DNA of 40,356 nucleotides from positions 1 through 40,356 of the forward strand of contig CAZZLH010000010.1 in NCBI GenBank assembly GCA_964654815.1, written 5' to 3'. The position numbers were made by a program, and so were the translations under genes. Below the pieces are notes generated by a model, which did not search any database, was not told where the DNA came from, and saw only the letters and a program-made list of their open reading frames with translations. Positions 24,109 through 32,919 of this stretch are shown piece after piece (within the stretch, counting starts at the first letter, position 1; each line of letters starts with the position of its first letter). The DNA comes from ZLKRG08 sp964654815. GTDB lineage: Bacteria > Actinomycetota > Actinomycetes > Nanopelagicales > Nanopelagicaceae.

Positions 24109-24915
24109 CTACTTACGAGCGTTAATCAACTCCGTGGCCTTATCCAGCACGCTCACCAAGTCTCCGACAATGCCTAGATCCGCCAGTTCGAAGAGCGGCG
24201 CTTCCGGATCTTTATTGATCACCACGATGGTCTTGGAGGTTTGCATTCCCGCTTTATGTTGAATCGCGCCAGAAATTCCACACGCAACATAGAGGTCTGG
24301 ACTAACTGATTTTCCAGTCTGTCCCACCTGCATATCGTGGCTACACCAACCAGCATCAACTGCAGCGCGAGATGCTCCAACTGCAGCGCCCAATGAATCA
24401 GCAAATTTCTCTACCGCGCTCCAGTCACCATCAATGCCGCGCCCTCCTGAAACCACAATCTTGGCATCGGCTAACTCTGGTCTAGCGCCCTTCTGCTTCG
24501 GCTTCACAGATTTAATCGTGACCAGTGGATGATCATTGCCATCTAATTTAATCGCCTCTGGCAGTGAAGCAGCGGGCGCAATCGAATTTGGCTTGATCGC
24601 AATTACGGGAATTCCCCTGGTTACCTTCGCTTTTACGGTGTAACTGCCGCCAAAGATAGATTGAGTTGTGACGAGATCTGGGCCTACCGCTATCGCATCC
24701 GTAATGATTCCGGATTGCAATTCAACCGCAATTCTTCCCGCTAATTCCTTGCCATCCATTGTGGCGGCAACAAAGACCGCGGCCACATTATTTGACTTGG
24801 CATACTCGGCAATTGCTTTGGCGGACTTGGACTCAACCAAGACCGCCTCGGTTGCCGCACCGACTAACTCGGCCGTGTTCTTTGGGCTATCAGCCACTAC
24901 CAAAACTTTGCTCAT
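24109..24915 (-). CDS. etfA: Electron transfer flavoprotein subunit alpha
   Basis: A 268-residue FAD-binding subunit that carries electrons from acyl-CoA and other dehydrogenases to the quinone pool. The C-terminal FAD domain is complete, with VVSGGRGI, GASRAAVDAGW, GQTGKSVSPDLYVACGISGAIQH and VVINKDPEAPLFELAD. The N-terminal domain is about 35-45 residues shorter than in mycobacterial EtfA. The start is ATG 24915, since the TTG at 24921 overlaps the etfB stop. It follows etfB with a two-base gap, the standard etfBA order. No electron-acceptor oxidoreductase is encoded nearby. Confidence 0.94.
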   Translation of the reverse strand: MSKVLVVADSPKNTAELVGAATEAVLVESKSAKAIAEYAKSNNVAAVFVAATMDGKELAGRIAVELQSGIITDAIAVGPDLVTTQSIFGGSYTVKAKVTRGIPVIAIKPNSIAPAASLPEAIKLDGNDHPLVTIKSVKPKQKGARPELADAKIVVSGGRGIDGDWSAVEKFADSLGAAVGASRAAVDAGWCSHDMQVGQTGKSVSPDLYVACGISGAIQHKAGMQTSKTIVVINKDPEAPLFELADLGIVGDLVSVLDKATELINARK

Positions 24916-24917
24916 TT

Positions 24918-25706
24918 TCAAATCAGCTTTCGCTCAACTAAGAAATCGACCAATTTATTGGCTGCACTACCGTCATCTTCAATCTTTGCACCAGCGCTAC
25001 GTGGTGGCTTTGCGGTGGCATCAATAACTTCGCTCCAAGAATTGCTATCCGCGCCACCAATTGCAGCTAGATCCTTAGTGGCAATCTCTTTCTTCTTCGC
25101 TGCCATGATTCCCTTGAAGGATGGGTAACGTGGTTGATTGATCTTCTCAACCACGCTGAGCACCGCCGGAAAATTCGCTTCCATCTCCACTTCACCGCTA
25201 TCGGTAATTCGATTGATGGAAATCTTCTTGGCAGCGGGATCAACTTCTACCTTATTTGCAAAGGTAAGTTGGGCATGTCCTAAGCGAGCGCTCATCATCG
25301 CAGGAACCACGCTCATTCTGGCATCGGTGCTCTCAACGCCAGAGATCACAAAATCATAATTTCCTGCTGCGACCACTTTTGCGAGAACTTCAGAGGTAAC
25401 CATCGCATCTGCTCCTGCGAGCGCGGGATCGGTGATGACGATTGCATTGGTCGCACCCATTGATAAACCTTTGCGCGCAGCTTCCTGCGCTCTTGCAGGT
25501 CCCATCGAAATCAGCGTGATGGTGTGTTCGCCACCGTCATCAATTGTGCCGCCATTTGCCTCGCAAATTCGAAGCGCCTCTTCGATTGCATACTCATCTA
25601 AATCATTGAGTACTACATCCACGCTCTCGCGATCAATTCGGCCATTAACAAATTTCTTCTCCGCCCAGGAGTCAGGAACCTGCTTAACCGTTACGGCGAT
25701 TTTCAT
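24918..25706 (-). CDS. etfB: Electron transfer flavoprotein subunit beta
   Basis: A 262-residue AMP-binding partner of EtfA. MKIAVTVKQVPDS at the start, LNDLDEYAIEEALRI, and VISGVESTDARMSVVPAMMSARLG are the conserved blocks. The start is ATG 25706. Upstream lie only 39 bases before the preferred start of the divergent glgX, holding a TAACAT -10 box six bases from the ATG, so the mRNA is probably leaderless. etfB and etfA form one operon. Confidence 0.95.
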   Translation of the reverse strand: MKIAVTVKQVPDSWAEKKFVNGRIDRESVDVVLNDLDEYAIEEALRICEANGGTIDDGGEHTITLISMGPARAQEAARKGLSMGATNAIVITDPALAGADAMVTSEVLAKVVAAGNYDFVISGVESTDARMSVVPAMMSARLGHAQLTFANKVEVDPAAKKISINRITDSGEVEMEANFPAVLSVVEKINQPRYPSFKGIMAAKKKEIATKDLAAIGGADSNSWSEVIDATAKPPRSAGAKIEDDGSAANKLVDFLVERKLI

Positions 25707-25711
25707 GGCGC

Positions 25712-25728
25712 TATGTTACTCATGAGTA
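25712..25728. promoter_or_regulatory. Divergent etfB/glgX control region with 12-bp palindrome
   Basis: TACTCATGAGTA (25717-25728) is a perfect palindrome. It adjoins TAACAT on the minus strand (25712-25717), a TANNNT -10 box six bases before the etfB ATG. An operator here could control etfBA and possibly the divergent glgX. The regulator is unknown. Confidence 0.45.
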
Positions 25729-25745
25729 GGGGCTGGATTGCCCGC

Positions 25746-27875
25746 ATGACAGGGCAGACTAACGCCATGCTCCAAGCCGACCCGAGATTTCTGGGCGCTA
25801 TGCCAACGCAGGAGGGCACCAACTTCGCGCTCTGGGCGCAGGCCGCTGATGCAGTCGAGGTCTGCCTCTTTAATGAGGTCAACGGCAAAGTAATGGAGAC
25901 CCGCTTCGCCCTATCGCATCGAAATGGCCCGATCTTTCATGGATATCTAAAAGGGGTAAGGCCCGGTCAAAGATACGGCTTTCGAGTCTACGGTCCTTGG
26001 GAACCCGAACGCGGTTCTAGATTCAATCCCAAGAAGTTGTTGATCGATCCCTACACCCATCTACTCTCTGGTGAATTGCAGTATGTACCTGAGATCTATG
26101 GACATAAATCTTCAGATGGATTCGGCACTGGCGATATTGATTTAATCGATGATAGAGATTCCGCAAAATTCGTTCCGTTATCTGTGGTTACAGATCATGC
26201 CGCACGTCAAGTAAATCACCCGAGATTAAATTGGCAAGATGTGATCATTTACGAGGCGCATGTTAAAGGTCTAACTTGGAACAATCCCGAGATACCCGAA
26301 TCAGAACGTGGCACTTACCAAGCGCTTGGCCATCAATCAACCATTGATCATTTGAAGCGGATTGGCGTTAATGTCTTGGAGCTTCTACCGATACATGAAC
26401 ATATAACTGAGCCAGCAATCTGGCAGCGCGGTCGCCGGAATCATTGGGGTTACAACGCCATCGCATTTAGCGCGCCACATCGTGCTTACGCCGCAACCAA
26501 TGATCCGATAACCGAATTACAACAAGCAGTGGATAGATTGCATGAGAATGGCATAGAGGTAATTTTGGATGTGGTCTACAACCACACTGGCGAAGGTGGA
26601 GCTGGTGGTCCACAACTTTCCTTCAAAGGAATCGACAATAGAAACTGGTATCGCCATGGCGGTACTAACCATTACATAGATAACACTGGTTGCGGCAATA
26701 CCTTTAGCGCCGGAAAACCACATGGTGTGCGACTTGTGGTTGATTCACTTCGTTGGTGGAGCCAAGTGATCGGTGTCGATGGTTTTCGCTTTGATTTAGC
26801 GCCAGCACTTAATCGCACCGGAAATATGATCGATTCCGCGCTATTTGCAGCAATAACCGCCGACCCCGTGTTGCGCCAACTCAAATTGATCGCTGAACCT
26901 TGGGATATCTCAAGGTATGCGTTGGGTGAATTTGAATATCCCTGGCGCGAATGGAATGACTATTACCGAGATGCCATTCGCCAATTCTGGTTGGGCGATC
27001 TTGCTCGAGGTTATGGAGAGGGAGTGAGCGCGCTCGCCTCCTCCATCGCAGGTTCCAGCAATATCTTCTATTTTCGCGGTCCCACCAGTTCCATTAATTT
27101 TGTGACTGCCCACGATGGTTTTACCCTCAACGATCTGGTGACCTATCAAGAGAAGAGCAATCAAGCTAATGGCGAAGAGAATCGAGATGGCGCAAATAGC
27201 AATCGTTCTTGGAATGTAGGAGTAGAAGGCGCCACCTCAGATGAGGGAATCAAACATATTCGCCGATCATTACAGAAATCTCTTATGGCTACCCTGCTAC
27301 TCTCATCTGGAGTTCCTATGGTGACCATGGGCGATGAAATCGGCCGAACTCAATATGGCTCTAATAATGCATTTACCTTGCCCATAGATTTAGATCGAAG
27401 TAATTGGGATTCAGAGCGCGCATGGCGTGGTGGATGGGCGCTGGATTGGCAACCTGAAGATAGAGATCTCCAAGATGCATTCATTGAACTAGTAAGGATT
27501 CGTCAGACCTATCTCTCAGATCGCGCATCGGACTTCTTTACTGGAAGCATAGATTTCGGAACCGAACGGAAAGATATCGCCTGGTTTAGTCTCTCGGGAA
27601 ATGAGATGACTGATGAACATTGGTCGGATGGCGATAAACGCTCGCTTACAGTCTTTCTCGAAGCTGGTCCAAAGAATGGCCTGGTCTTGTTTATGAATTC
27701 ATTTAGAGAAGAGACGCAATTTACGCTACCTGAAAAACTTTGGGGCCATAACTATCGATGTATCTTTGACTCATCCCAAACCACTGCGACCTATAACCCG
27801 GTTATCTCGGCGCCTGGCGAGAAAATCAAAGTTTCACCACATTCACTGCAAGTTTGGCTGGTGAATCGCACCTAA
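25746..27875 (+). CDS. glgX: Glycogen debranching enzyme GlgX
   Basis: A GH13 family isoamylase-type enzyme of about 709 residues that removes alpha-1,6 branches from limit-digested glycogen. An N-terminal CBM48 (GTNFALWAQAADAVEVCLFNE) precedes the barrel. The GH13 regions are visible: DVVYNHTGEG (I), GFRFDLAPAL with the nucleophile Asp (II), LIAEPWD with the acid Glu (III) and NFVTAHDGFTLNDLV with the stabilising Asp (IV). The start is uncertain: ATG 25713 would lie within the etfB promoter, so I prefer ATG 25746, with ATG 25767 also possible. No other glycogen gene is adjacent, so it stands alone between etfBA and the fab cluster. Confidence 0.93.
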   Translation: MTGQTNAMLQADPRFLGAMPTQEGTNFALWAQAADAVEVCLFNEVNGKVMETRFALSHRNGPIFHGYLKGVRPGQRYGFRVYGPWEPERGSRFNPKKLLIDPYTHLLSGELQYVPEIYGHKSSDGFGTGDIDLIDDRDSAKFVPLSVVTDHAARQVNHPRLNWQDVIIYEAHVKGLTWNNPEIPESERGTYQALGHQSTIDHLKRIGVNVLELLPIHEHITEPAIWQRGRRNHWGYNAIAFSAPHRAYAATNDPITELQQAVDRLHENGIEVILDVVYNHTGEGGAGGPQLSFKGIDNRNWYRHGGTNHYIDNTGCGNTFSAGKPHGVRLVVDSLRWWSQVIGVDGFRFDLAPALNRTGNMIDSALFAAITADPVLRQLKLIAEPWDISRYALGEFEYPWREWNDYYRDAIRQFWLGDLARGYGEGVSALASSIAGSSNIFYFRGPTSSINFVTAHDGFTLNDLVTYQEKSNQANGEENRDGANSNRSWNVGVEGATSDEGIKHIRRSLQKSLMATLLLSSGVPMVTMGDEIGRTQYGSNNAFTLPIDLDRSNWDSERAWRGGWALDWQPEDRDLQDAFIELVRIRQTYLSDRASDFFTGSIDFGTERKDIAWFSLSGNEMTDEHWSDGDKRSLTVFLEAGPKNGLVLFMNSFREETQFTLPEKLWGHNYRCIFDSSQTTATYNPVISAPGEKIKVSPHSLQVWLVNRT

Positions 27876-27922
27876 ACCCAGATTCAAAAGCAGATTACTT
27901 TCTAGTACTCAAATACCCGCCA

Positions 27923-27928
27923 TAGACT
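27923..27928 (+). promoter_or_regulatory. Candidate leaderless promoter -10 box for fabD
   Basis: TAGACT ends seven bases before the fabD ATG at 27936, the spacing expected for a leaderless actinobacterial transcript, and fabD has no Shine-Dalgarno. No convincing -35 was found. This would drive fabD-fabH. Confidence 0.45.
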
Positions 27929-27935
27929 CCCACTT

Positions 27936-28847
27936 ATGCTGGCGATTCTGCTTCCTGGACAAGGTGCGCAAACACCAGGAATGTTGCAGCCATGGTTAAA
28001 TGATGAGAGTCAAAGATTATTGGCTGCTTGGTCTCTACATATTGATCTAGATTTAATTCGCCTCGGCACTAGCGCTAGCGCAGATGAGATAAGAGATACT
28101 GCAAATGCCCAACCTTTGATTGTGGCTGCGGGATTAATTGGAGCGGCTGCACTGAAGTTATCTCACTTCACCGTTATCTCGGGCCACTCAGTTGGTGAAT
28201 TAACCGCAGCCGGGATTGCAGGGATCTTGTCCCCTAGCCAAGCGATGGAGTTGGTACGCCAACGCGGTATCGCGATGGCTAAGGCGGCAAGCCAAATAGA
28301 AACTGGTATGTCGGCAGTTCTAGGAGGAACGCGCGATGAGGTTCTCTCTTCTATCGCAAGCCATAATTTGATTGCGGCAAACGACAATGGTGCAGGACAG
28401 ATTGTCGCAGCTGGATTACTCACTGATTTGGATGAATTGGCAAAGGAGCCACCAAGTGGCGCACGAGTTAGGGCTCTATCAGTGGCCGGGGCATTCCACA
28501 CCGATTTCATGAAACCTGCAGTAGCTCATGTGGCTAGCCAAATAGGAAAGTTACAGATTCACGAAACCAAAGTCCAAATGCTCTCTAATCGAGATGGCGC
28601 GGTAGTAGCCAACGGCAAAGATGCGATTGACCGTATCGTCAACCAGATTGCCAACCCAGTCCGTTGGGATTTGTGTATGGCATCTCTGGTAGAACTTGGC
28701 GTCACGGGAGCAATAGAGCTACCACCTGCCGGAACTTTGACTGGTTTGCTAAAGCGAGCAACACCGAGTATCGAAACTTTTGCACTCAAATCTCCAGATG
28801 ACCTCGAAGCCGCTCGTGAGTTTGCTAAGAAACATGGTGGTTCATGA
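27936..28847 (+). CDS. fabD: Malonyl-CoA:ACP transacylase
   Basis: A 303-residue enzyme that loads malonyl groups onto acyl carrier protein for type II fatty acid synthesis. LLPGQGAQTPGM is the N-terminal family signature, and GHSVGE at 83-88 carries the nucleophilic Ser85. FHTDFMKPA contains the catalytic His in the position usually read as FHS.LM. It is the first gene of the fabD-fabH-acpP-fabF-accD cluster typical of actinobacteria, and its stop overlaps fabH by four bases (ATGA). Confidence 0.95.
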   Translation: MLAILLPGQGAQTPGMLQPWLNDESQRLLAAWSLHIDLDLIRLGTSASADEIRDTANAQPLIVAAGLIGAAALKLSHFTVISGHSVGELTAAGIAGILSPSQAMELVRQRGIAMAKAASQIETGMSAVLGGTRDEVLSSIASHNLIAANDNGAGQIVAAGLLTDLDELAKEPPSGARVRALSVAGAFHTDFMKPAVAHVASQIGKLQIHETKVQMLSNRDGAVVANGKDAIDRIVNQIANPVRWDLCMASLVELGVTGAIELPPAGTLTGLLKRATPSIETFALKSPDDLEAAREFAKKHGGS

Positions 28848-29860
28848 TCAAAGTCAGCCAAGGAAGCTTTAGCCAGATAATCTCGCTCGGAACTTATCGC
28901 CCCGCAAAGCTGGTGCCCAATTCAGAGATCATCGAAAAAATTGATTCATCGGATGAGTGGATCCAACAGCGAACCGGTATCGAATCAAGAAGAATCGCAG
29001 ATAAAGATATCTCTGTAGTTGATATGGGTACCGCTGCAGCAAAGCAGGCGCTTAATCGAGTAGGAATTGATGCCGCTGAGGTGGATTTAATAATTCTGGC
29101 CACTATCTCCTATCCATTTCAGACCCCAAGTGGCGCCTCTGCTATTGCGGCAAATATCGGCGCCAATAAAGCTGCGGCCTTTGATTTAAGCGCTGCATGT
29201 GCGGGCTTCGCTTATGGAGTTGGACTTGCCAATGACTTGATACGCGGGGGCACTGCGAAATATGCGCTGGTGATTGGTTCGGAAAAATTGAGCGACTTCA
29301 CCAATCCAACAGATCGTGCGACCGCATTTATCTTTGCCGATGGCGCAGGAGCGGTTTTGATTGGCCCATCTGAGACCCCTGGGATAGGCCCGACTGCTTG
29401 GGGCTCTGATTCAGATCAACGCGATGCCATCACCATGTCTTCTTGGTTGAATTTCAAAGACAACCCCAAGCCCGCCCATGAGATCGCTTGGCCCGATATC
29501 GTGCAAGAAGGGCAGCGAGTTTTTCGTTGGGCGGTCTTCTCGGTCGGGAAAATCGGTGCCAAGGCGATTGAACTTGCTGGATTAGAGCGCAAGGAGTTGA
29601 AGGCCTTCATTCCGCATCAAGCAAATATGAGAATCATCGAAGCAATGGCGAAAGATATGAATCTGCCCGATGAAATTCTGATTGCAGATGACATCAGAAC
29701 AAATGGCAACACCTCATCTGCATCGATTCCGCTTGCAATGGATGCGCTACTTGAACAACATCCTGAGCTTCATGGTGAGTTGGCTCTAATAATTGGTTAC
29801 GGCGCCGGACTGGCATATGCAGCGCAAGTTGTGAGATTGCCGGCAAAATGGTCCAAATAG
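28844..29860 (+). CDS. fabH: 3-oxoacyl-ACP synthase III
   Basis: A 338-residue condensing enzyme that starts each fatty acid from acyl-CoA and malonyl-ACP. The catalytic triad is visible: Cys119 in LSAACAGFAYG, His in FIPHQANMRI and Asn in NGNTSSASIP. Other family blocks are DEWIQQRTGIESRR and FADGAGAVLIG. The start is ATG 28844, overlapping fabD. In branched-chain-lipid actinobacteria FabH prefers branched primers, but specificity cannot be read here. A 166-bp spacer separates it from acpP. Confidence 0.95.
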   Translation: MIKVSQGSFSQIISLGTYRPAKLVPNSEIIEKIDSSDEWIQQRTGIESRRIADKDISVVDMGTAAAKQALNRVGIDAAEVDLIILATISYPFQTPSGASAIAANIGANKAAAFDLSAACAGFAYGVGLANDLIRGGTAKYALVIGSEKLSDFTNPTDRATAFIFADGAGAVLIGPSETPGIGPTAWGSDSDQRDAITMSSWLNFKDNPKPAHEIAWPDIVQEGQRVFRWAVFSVGKIGAKAIELAGLERKELKAFIPHQANMRIIEAMAKDMNLPDEILIADDIRTNGNTSSASIPLAMDALLEQHPELHGELALIIGYGAGLAYAAQVVRLPAKWSK

Positions 29861-29936
29861 CGGCAAATATTGGTGAGTTACTCGGAAGTAATGCAATTGA
29901 CCCTGCACAATATCGGTATGGCGCAGCGCCGCGTTT

Positions 29937-29968
29937 GAGGTAAACCGAAGAGCCAAAAGATTTACCTC
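29937..29968 (+). promoter_or_regulatory. Inverted repeat and -10-like box upstream of acpP
   Basis: GAGGTAAA (29937-29944) and its exact complement TTTACCTC (29961-29968) are separated by 16 bases, immediately followed by TATAAA at 29970. The repeat lies 59 bases before the acpP ATG, in the only sizeable spacer of the fab cluster. It could be an operator of a fatty-acid regulator or a leader hairpin. Confidence 0.5.
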
Positions 29969-30026
29969 GTATAAAAAGAATTGAAGCGATTGATACAAGT
30001 TAGAAAAGCAAAGAAAAGGAAGAGTA

Positions 30027-30275
30027 ATGGCACTTAACGAGGCAGATGTTTTAGCAGGTTTAAAAGAGATCGTTGAGGAAGTTGCAGGTGTGCCTGCTTC
30101 ATCTATCGAACTAAGTAAGAATTTCACTGAAGATCTAGACGTAGACTCATTGTCGATGGTTGAGGTGGTAGTTGCTGCCGAAGAGCGTTTTGGCGTAAAG
30201 ATCCCCGATGATCAAGTTGAGGGTCTTGCAACTGTAGGCGATGCAGTTAATTTCATCGTAAAAGCATCCGCTTGA
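30027..30275 (+). CDS. acpP: Acyl carrier protein
   Basis: An 82-residue acidic four-helix protein that carries growing acyl chains on a phosphopantetheine arm. The attachment site is Ser41 in DVDSLSMVEVV. A strong Shine-Dalgarno, AAAGGAAGAG, lies just before ATG 30027. This matches the high expression expected, and it probably has its own promoter in the spacer upstream. fabF follows after 23 bases. Confidence 0.97.
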   Translation: MALNEADVLAGLKEIVEEVAGVPASSIELSKNFTEDLDVDSLSMVEVVVAAEERFGVKIPDDQVEGLATVGDAVNFIVKASA

Positions 30276-30298
30276 TTTAGAAATTATCTAGAAATTTA

Positions 30299-31531
30299 AT
30301 GTCCAGACGAGTTGTCGTAACTGGCCTTGGCGCCACTACTCCGATTGGCGGAGATGTTGCGACCACTTGGAGTAATGCAATTGCAGGTAAATCAGGTGCG
30401 CACACTTTAAAACATGAGTGGGCTAGCGCTCTACCAGTTCACTTTGCCGCTGAAGTAACGGTAGAACCAAGCCAAGTTATGAAACCGGTTGAAATTCGTC
30501 GCCTGGATAGATCAGAGCAATTTGCTTTGATTGCATCTCGAGAGGCCTGGGCTGATGCCGGCGCTCCTGAATTAGATTTAGAGCGGTTGGGCGTGGTGAT
30601 CGCATCTGGGATTGGTGGCGTTACCTCTTTATTAGAGCAGTATCGAACCTTGATGGAGAAAGGTGCGCGACTGGTCTCGCCACATACAGTTCCGATGATC
30701 ATGCCTAATGGGCCAGCGGCAAATGTGGGCTTGGAATTTAAAGCCAAGGCGGGCGTACATACTCCAGTATCTGCCTGCGCATCAGGTGCAGAGGCTATTG
30801 GTTATGCCTTCGAAATGATTCGTAACAATCGCGCTGATGTGGTGATCGCTGGTGGAGTCGAGGCTTCGGTAGATGCGCTACCAATGGCGGGTTTTGCCGC
30901 GATGAAGGCCTTATCCACTCGAAACGATGCGCCAGAGAAGGCATCTAGACCATATGACGTGGATAGAGATGGTTTTGTTCTCGGCGAAGGCGGTGGCGTG
31001 CTGATCCTTGAAGAGTACGAACATGCCAAATCGCGCGGTGCCAAGATTTATTGCGAGATTGCCGGACAAGGATTGACCTCAGATGGTTATCACATTGCTG
31101 CACCAGATCCCGAAGGCAGTGGCGTGATCCGTGCGATGCAGTTGGCGCTAAAAGATGCTGGCCTCTCCACTAAAGATATTTTTCATCTTAATGCGCACGC
31201 CACTTCGACCCCTGCAGGAGATGTAGCTGAGGCAAATGCGCTACGAAAGGCGCTAGGTGGCGATGCAGATCATGTTGCAGTCTCCGCAACTAAATCTATG
31301 ACCGGGCACTTGCTTGGCGGTGCTGGTGCTATCGAATCTGTCTTCCTGGTCAAAGCACTTGAAGAGCGCTTGGCTCCTCCTACGATAAATATCGAGAACT
31401 TAGATCCTGCGGTTACGGTCGATGTGGTTAGAGATAAGGCTCGCAAACTCCCAGATGGCGATATTGCGGCGCTAAATGATTCTTTTGGCTTTGGCGGCCA
31501 TGATGTGGTCTTGGTATTTAAGTCCCTTTGA
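30299..31531 (+). CDS. fabF: 3-oxoacyl-ACP synthase II
   Basis: A 410-residue elongating condensing enzyme of the KAS I/II family (KasA/KasB relatives). The Cys-His-His active site is intact: Cys160 in VSACASGAEAIGYA, His in NAHATSTPAGD and His in KSMTGHLLGGAGA. The C-terminal NDSFGFGGHDVVLVF is standard. It starts at ATG 30299; the stop shares bases with the next start (TGATG). Only one KAS II is present here, unlike the kasA/kasB pair of mycobacteria. Confidence 0.96.
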   Translation: MSRRVVVTGLGATTPIGGDVATTWSNAIAGKSGAHTLKHEWASALPVHFAAEVTVEPSQVMKPVEIRRLDRSEQFALIASREAWADAGAPELDLERLGVVIASGIGGVTSLLEQYRTLMEKGARLVSPHTVPMIMPNGPAANVGLEFKAKAGVHTPVSACASGAEAIGYAFEMIRNNRADVVIAGGVEASVDALPMAGFAAMKALSTRNDAPEKASRPYDVDRDGFVLGEGGGVLILEEYEHAKSRGAKIYCEIAGQGLTSDGYHIAAPDPEGSGVIRAMQLALKDAGLSTKDIFHLNAHATSTPAGDVAEANALRKALGGDADHVAVSATKSMTGHLLGGAGAIESVFLVKALEERLAPPTINIENLDPAVTVDVVRDKARKLPDGDIAALNDSFGFGGHDVVLVFKSL

Positions 31532-32907
31532 TGAGTGAACTTAGAGATCCCGAACTTCGTATCAAGAAGTTACTCGATCTCGATTCCGTAAAATTAATAA
31601 CCGATCGTGACCAGAGCGGAATGCTGGCCGGGCGCGGCAAGATAAATGGCGAAGCGGTAGTGGTTTTCGCATCCGATCCGACAGTCCAAGGAGGCGCATT
31701 AGGCGCCGATGGCGCAAGAGTCATCGTCAAGGCCTACCAAGTAGCGCTCTCAGAGCAACTTCCGATAATTGGAATCTGGCATTCCGGTGGTGCGCGTTTA
31801 AGAGATGGCGTGCAATCATTAAACGCATTCGGAGAAGTTTTTAAAGCAATCATCACCGCTTCCGGCAAGATCCCCCAGCTCTCTTTGGTACTTGGACCAA
31901 CTGCAGGTGGTGGCGCTTACGGACCGGCTCTTACCGATGTGATTGTGTTGGCGCCAACTGGCCGAATCTTCATCACTGGACCAGGCGTTGTTAAGAGCGT
32001 AACGGGCGAAAGCGTCGATATGGCAAAGCTAGGTGGCCCAGAGGCACATAAGAAAAACTCTGGGCTCGCTCACATAATCGCTAGTAGCGACGCTGAAGCT
32101 TACGAATCAATTAGAAAACTGGCATCGCTCTTGGCAAAGCAGTCAGATATAAAGGTTGAGTTACCTGATCTTGATTTGAGTAAATATCTCCCAGATTCTC
32201 GCAAGCGTGCATACGAAGTTCGGCCACTGCTTCAAAACTTATTGGATGAAGCAAGCACGCTTGAATTACTCTCAGATTGGGCGCCAAATATCATCACTGC
32301 CTTTGGTCGACTCGGCGGTCGCACTGTTGGTGTGGTGGCAAATAATCCCAAGCATCTGGGTGGTTCGCTTGACTCTGCGGCCAGCGAAAAAGCTGCGAGA
32401 TTTGTGCGCATGTGCGATGCCTTCGGCATTCCATTAATTGTTATCGCTGATGTATCTGGTTTTCTACCTGGCGTCGGACAGGAGTGGGAAGGTGCGGTTC
32501 GTAGAGGCGCGAAGTTGCTGCACGCGTTTGGTGAAGCGGTAGTCCCGCGAATTACCTTAATTACTCGACACGCTTATGGTGGCGCTTATGTTGCGATGAA
32601 CTCCCGAGCGTTAGGCGCCACAAAGGTCTTCGCCTGGCCAGAGTCCGACGTTGCGGTCATGGGAAGCGTCGCAGCAATTCGCATCTTGCATCGAAGATTG
32701 CTTGCTGATTTGCCAGAAGAGTTACGAGAGCACACCGAATTAGAGCTTGCCGCTGAACATGAGAAGGAGTCGGGCGGAGTAAAACGCGCCGTCGAAATCG
32801 GCGTGGTCGATGAGATCATCGATCCGGCAAAGACGCGATCTGCGATCGCTGCCGCAATTGCAGCCGCACCAAATACTAGAGGCGCTCATACCAACATTCC
32901 GCTTTAA
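31531..32907 (+). CDS. Acyl-CoA carboxylase beta subunit (carboxyltransferase, AccD6-like)
   Basis: A 458-residue biotin-dependent carboxyltransferase with N- and C-terminal crotonase-like halves, transferring CO2 from biotin to acetyl- or propionyl-CoA. Key blocks are GGARLRDGVQSL, LGPTAGGGAYGPALTD (oxyanion region), FLPGVGQEWEGAVRRGAKLL and TRHAYGGAYVAMNSR. There is no N-terminal zinc finger, so it is of the actinobacterial fused type rather than E. coli AccD. I start at ATG 31531, since the TTG at 31528 only precedes it by one codon. Its place after fabF matches mycobacterial accD6, supporting malonyl-CoA supply for this FAS II cluster. The biotinylated alpha subunit must lie elsewhere. 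Confidence 0.94.
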   Translation: MSELRDPELRIKKLLDLDSVKLITDRDQSGMLAGRGKINGEAVVVFASDPTVQGGALGADGARVIVKAYQVALSEQLPIIGIWHSGGARLRDGVQSLNAFGEVFKAIITASGKIPQLSLVLGPTAGGGAYGPALTDVIVLAPTGRIFITGPGVVKSVTGESVDMAKLGGPEAHKKNSGLAHIIASSDAEAYESIRKLASLLAKQSDIKVELPDLDLSKYLPDSRKRAYEVRPLLQNLLDEASTLELLSDWAPNIITAFGRLGGRTVGVVANNPKHLGGSLDSAASEKAARFVRMCDAFGIPLIVIADVSGFLPGVGQEWEGAVRRGAKLLHAFGEAVVPRITLITRHAYGGAYVAMNSRALGATKVFAWPESDVAVMGSVAAIRILHRRLLADLPEELREHTELELAAEHEKESGGVKRAVEIGVVDEIIDPAKTRSAIAAAIAAAPNTRGAHTNIPL

Positions 32908-32919
32908 GAGATAAATCAA

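Noticed and set aside
25713..25745. GlgX start at ATG 25713
   Set aside because: It would place the coding region within seven bases of the divergent etfB start, over the palindrome and -10 box; later ATGs fit the family better.
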